NCBI RefSeq assembly: GCF_023650955.1 | Contig: NZ_CP098039.1 | Location: 2,294,001 to 2,358,000 of the forward strand | DNA: 64,000 bases | Direction: 5' to 3' | Source: Thermosynechococcus sp. HN-54 | Lineage (GTDB): Bacteria; Cyanobacteriota; Cyanobacteriia; Thermosynechococcales; Thermosynechococcaceae | In this document: one piece after another, positions 63,691-64,000 of the stretch | Numbering within the stretch: position 1 is the first letter of the stretch | Layout: each line of letters starts with the position of its first letter | Position numbers and translations under genes: made by a program | Notes under the pieces: model-generated | Told to the model about the DNA's origin: nothing | The model's database searches: none | Seen by the model: only the letters and a program-made list of their open reading frames with translations

Positions 63691-64000
63691 ATGGTTGACC
63701 TCCCCTCCCCTGACTTGCTCACCCACGTTGCCGAGTATTTCAAAGTGCTGTCGGAACCGAGTCGCCTGCAAGTGCTCTGTGCCTTAAAACAGGGACGACG
63801 CAATGTCTCGGAGATTATTCAAGAGACGGGGTTGGGGCAGGCCAATGTCTCAAAGCACTTGAAAACTCTTGCTCAGGCTGGTCTGGTGCGGCGACAACCC
63901 CAAGGGGTTACCGTCTATTATGAAATTGCTGACCCGACGATCTTTCCGCTGTGTGATCTGGTGTGCCAGCGGCTGAGGCAGCGCATTGAGGAGCAATCCC
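63691..64000 (+). CDS. ArsR-family transcriptional regulator (partial at right edge)
   Basis: The first 103 residues of a winged helix-turn-helix protein; the gene runs off the window. 'YFKVLSEPSRLQVLCALKQG' (in pieces), 'SEIIQETGLGQANVSKHLKTL' (recognition helix 'QANVSKHLKTL') and the wing 'RRQPQGVTVYYEIAD' are typical of ArsR/SmtB regulators. The classic metal site CXC in the recognition helix is absent; two cysteines occur in the last visible helix ('LCDLVCQRL'). Ligand and targets are unknown; it may regulate its own or downstream genes outside the window. Confidence 0.85.
   Translation, partial: MVDLPSPDLLTHVAEYFKVLSEPSRLQVLCALKQGRRNVSEIIQETGLGQANVSKHLKTLAQAGLVRRQPQGVTVYYEIADPTIFPLCDLVCQRLRQRIEEQS

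Noticed and set aside
1-64000. tRNA, rRNA, CRISPR arrays, group II introns, prophage genes.
   Set aside because: I looked for T-loop consensus sequences in the gaps, for regularly spaced repeats and for reverse transcriptase or phage motifs and found none.

Overview
The window reads as chromosomal DNA of a thermophilic unicellular cyanobacterium of the Thermosynechococcus type. The strongest marker is psaX (22618-22728, minus), the 36-codon photosystem I subunit known from that genus. Supporting evidence is petN, petB and petD of cytochrome b6f, a group 2 sigma factor, an m-type thioredoxin, several cyanobacteria-only families (DUF2808, DUF2854, UPF0367, DUF7219) and frequent GCGATCGC (HIP1) octamers. 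Genes are dense and mostly short operons on both strands. I saw no rRNA, tRNA, CRISPR array or prophage.

Layout. 1-8.2 kb: HEAT-repeat fragment, histidine kinase plus response regulator, long HPF (LrtA), LipB, sigma factor, DUF985 cupin, an MscS channel carrying a cyclic-nucleotide-binding domain, an ankyrin protein. 8.2-14.1 kb: petN, a 51-aa membrane protein and argS; dcd; a minus-strand unit of pentapeptide protein, 50-aa membrane protein and GTPase; a lumenal-type cyclophilin. 14.2-19.6 kb: mntC-mntA manganese transporter genes without a permease, a deoxyhypusine-synthase-like gene and a degenerate P-type ATPase. 19.6-29.5 kb: peroxiredoxin-glutaredoxin fusion, second MscS channel, YccF, psaX, trxA, thiS with an overlapping peptide-binding lipoprotein, mazG, hslO, two acyltransferases. 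29.5-30.8 kb: an IS200/IS605-type element with tnpB only. 30.9-41 kb: DUF2808, UPF0367, HAD phosphatase, RecQ, a NYN-domain protein, petB-petD, an amino-acid-type binding lipoprotein, YajQ, DUF2854. 41-47 kb: dnaK-dnaJ, TPR protein, DUF502, nusB. 47-60 kb: DUF7219, aroB, an AmpG-like permease, glgP, murA, a methyltransferase overlapping proS, a large single-pass protein. 60-64 kb: EamA transporter, metallophosphoesterase, B12-dependent radical SAM protein close to HpnP, and the start of an ArsR regulator.

How it fits together. Most of the window is core housekeeping, but several regulatory patterns stand out. Three 8-base repeats with 3-base spacers, matching the cyanobacterial Pho box, lie at 47418-47447. 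GTA-N8-TAC sites with a correctly placed -10 precede both the group 2 sigma factor and glycogen phosphorylase, a pairing that would suit nitrogen control of glycogen breakdown. Two pairs of 11-base-period repeats face each other in front of mntC. Five convergent gene pairs share their stop codons in a 4-base overlap. The least explained protein is the complete but catalytically degenerate P-type ATPase at 17710-19530. All functional calls come from reading motifs by eye; no database search was run.
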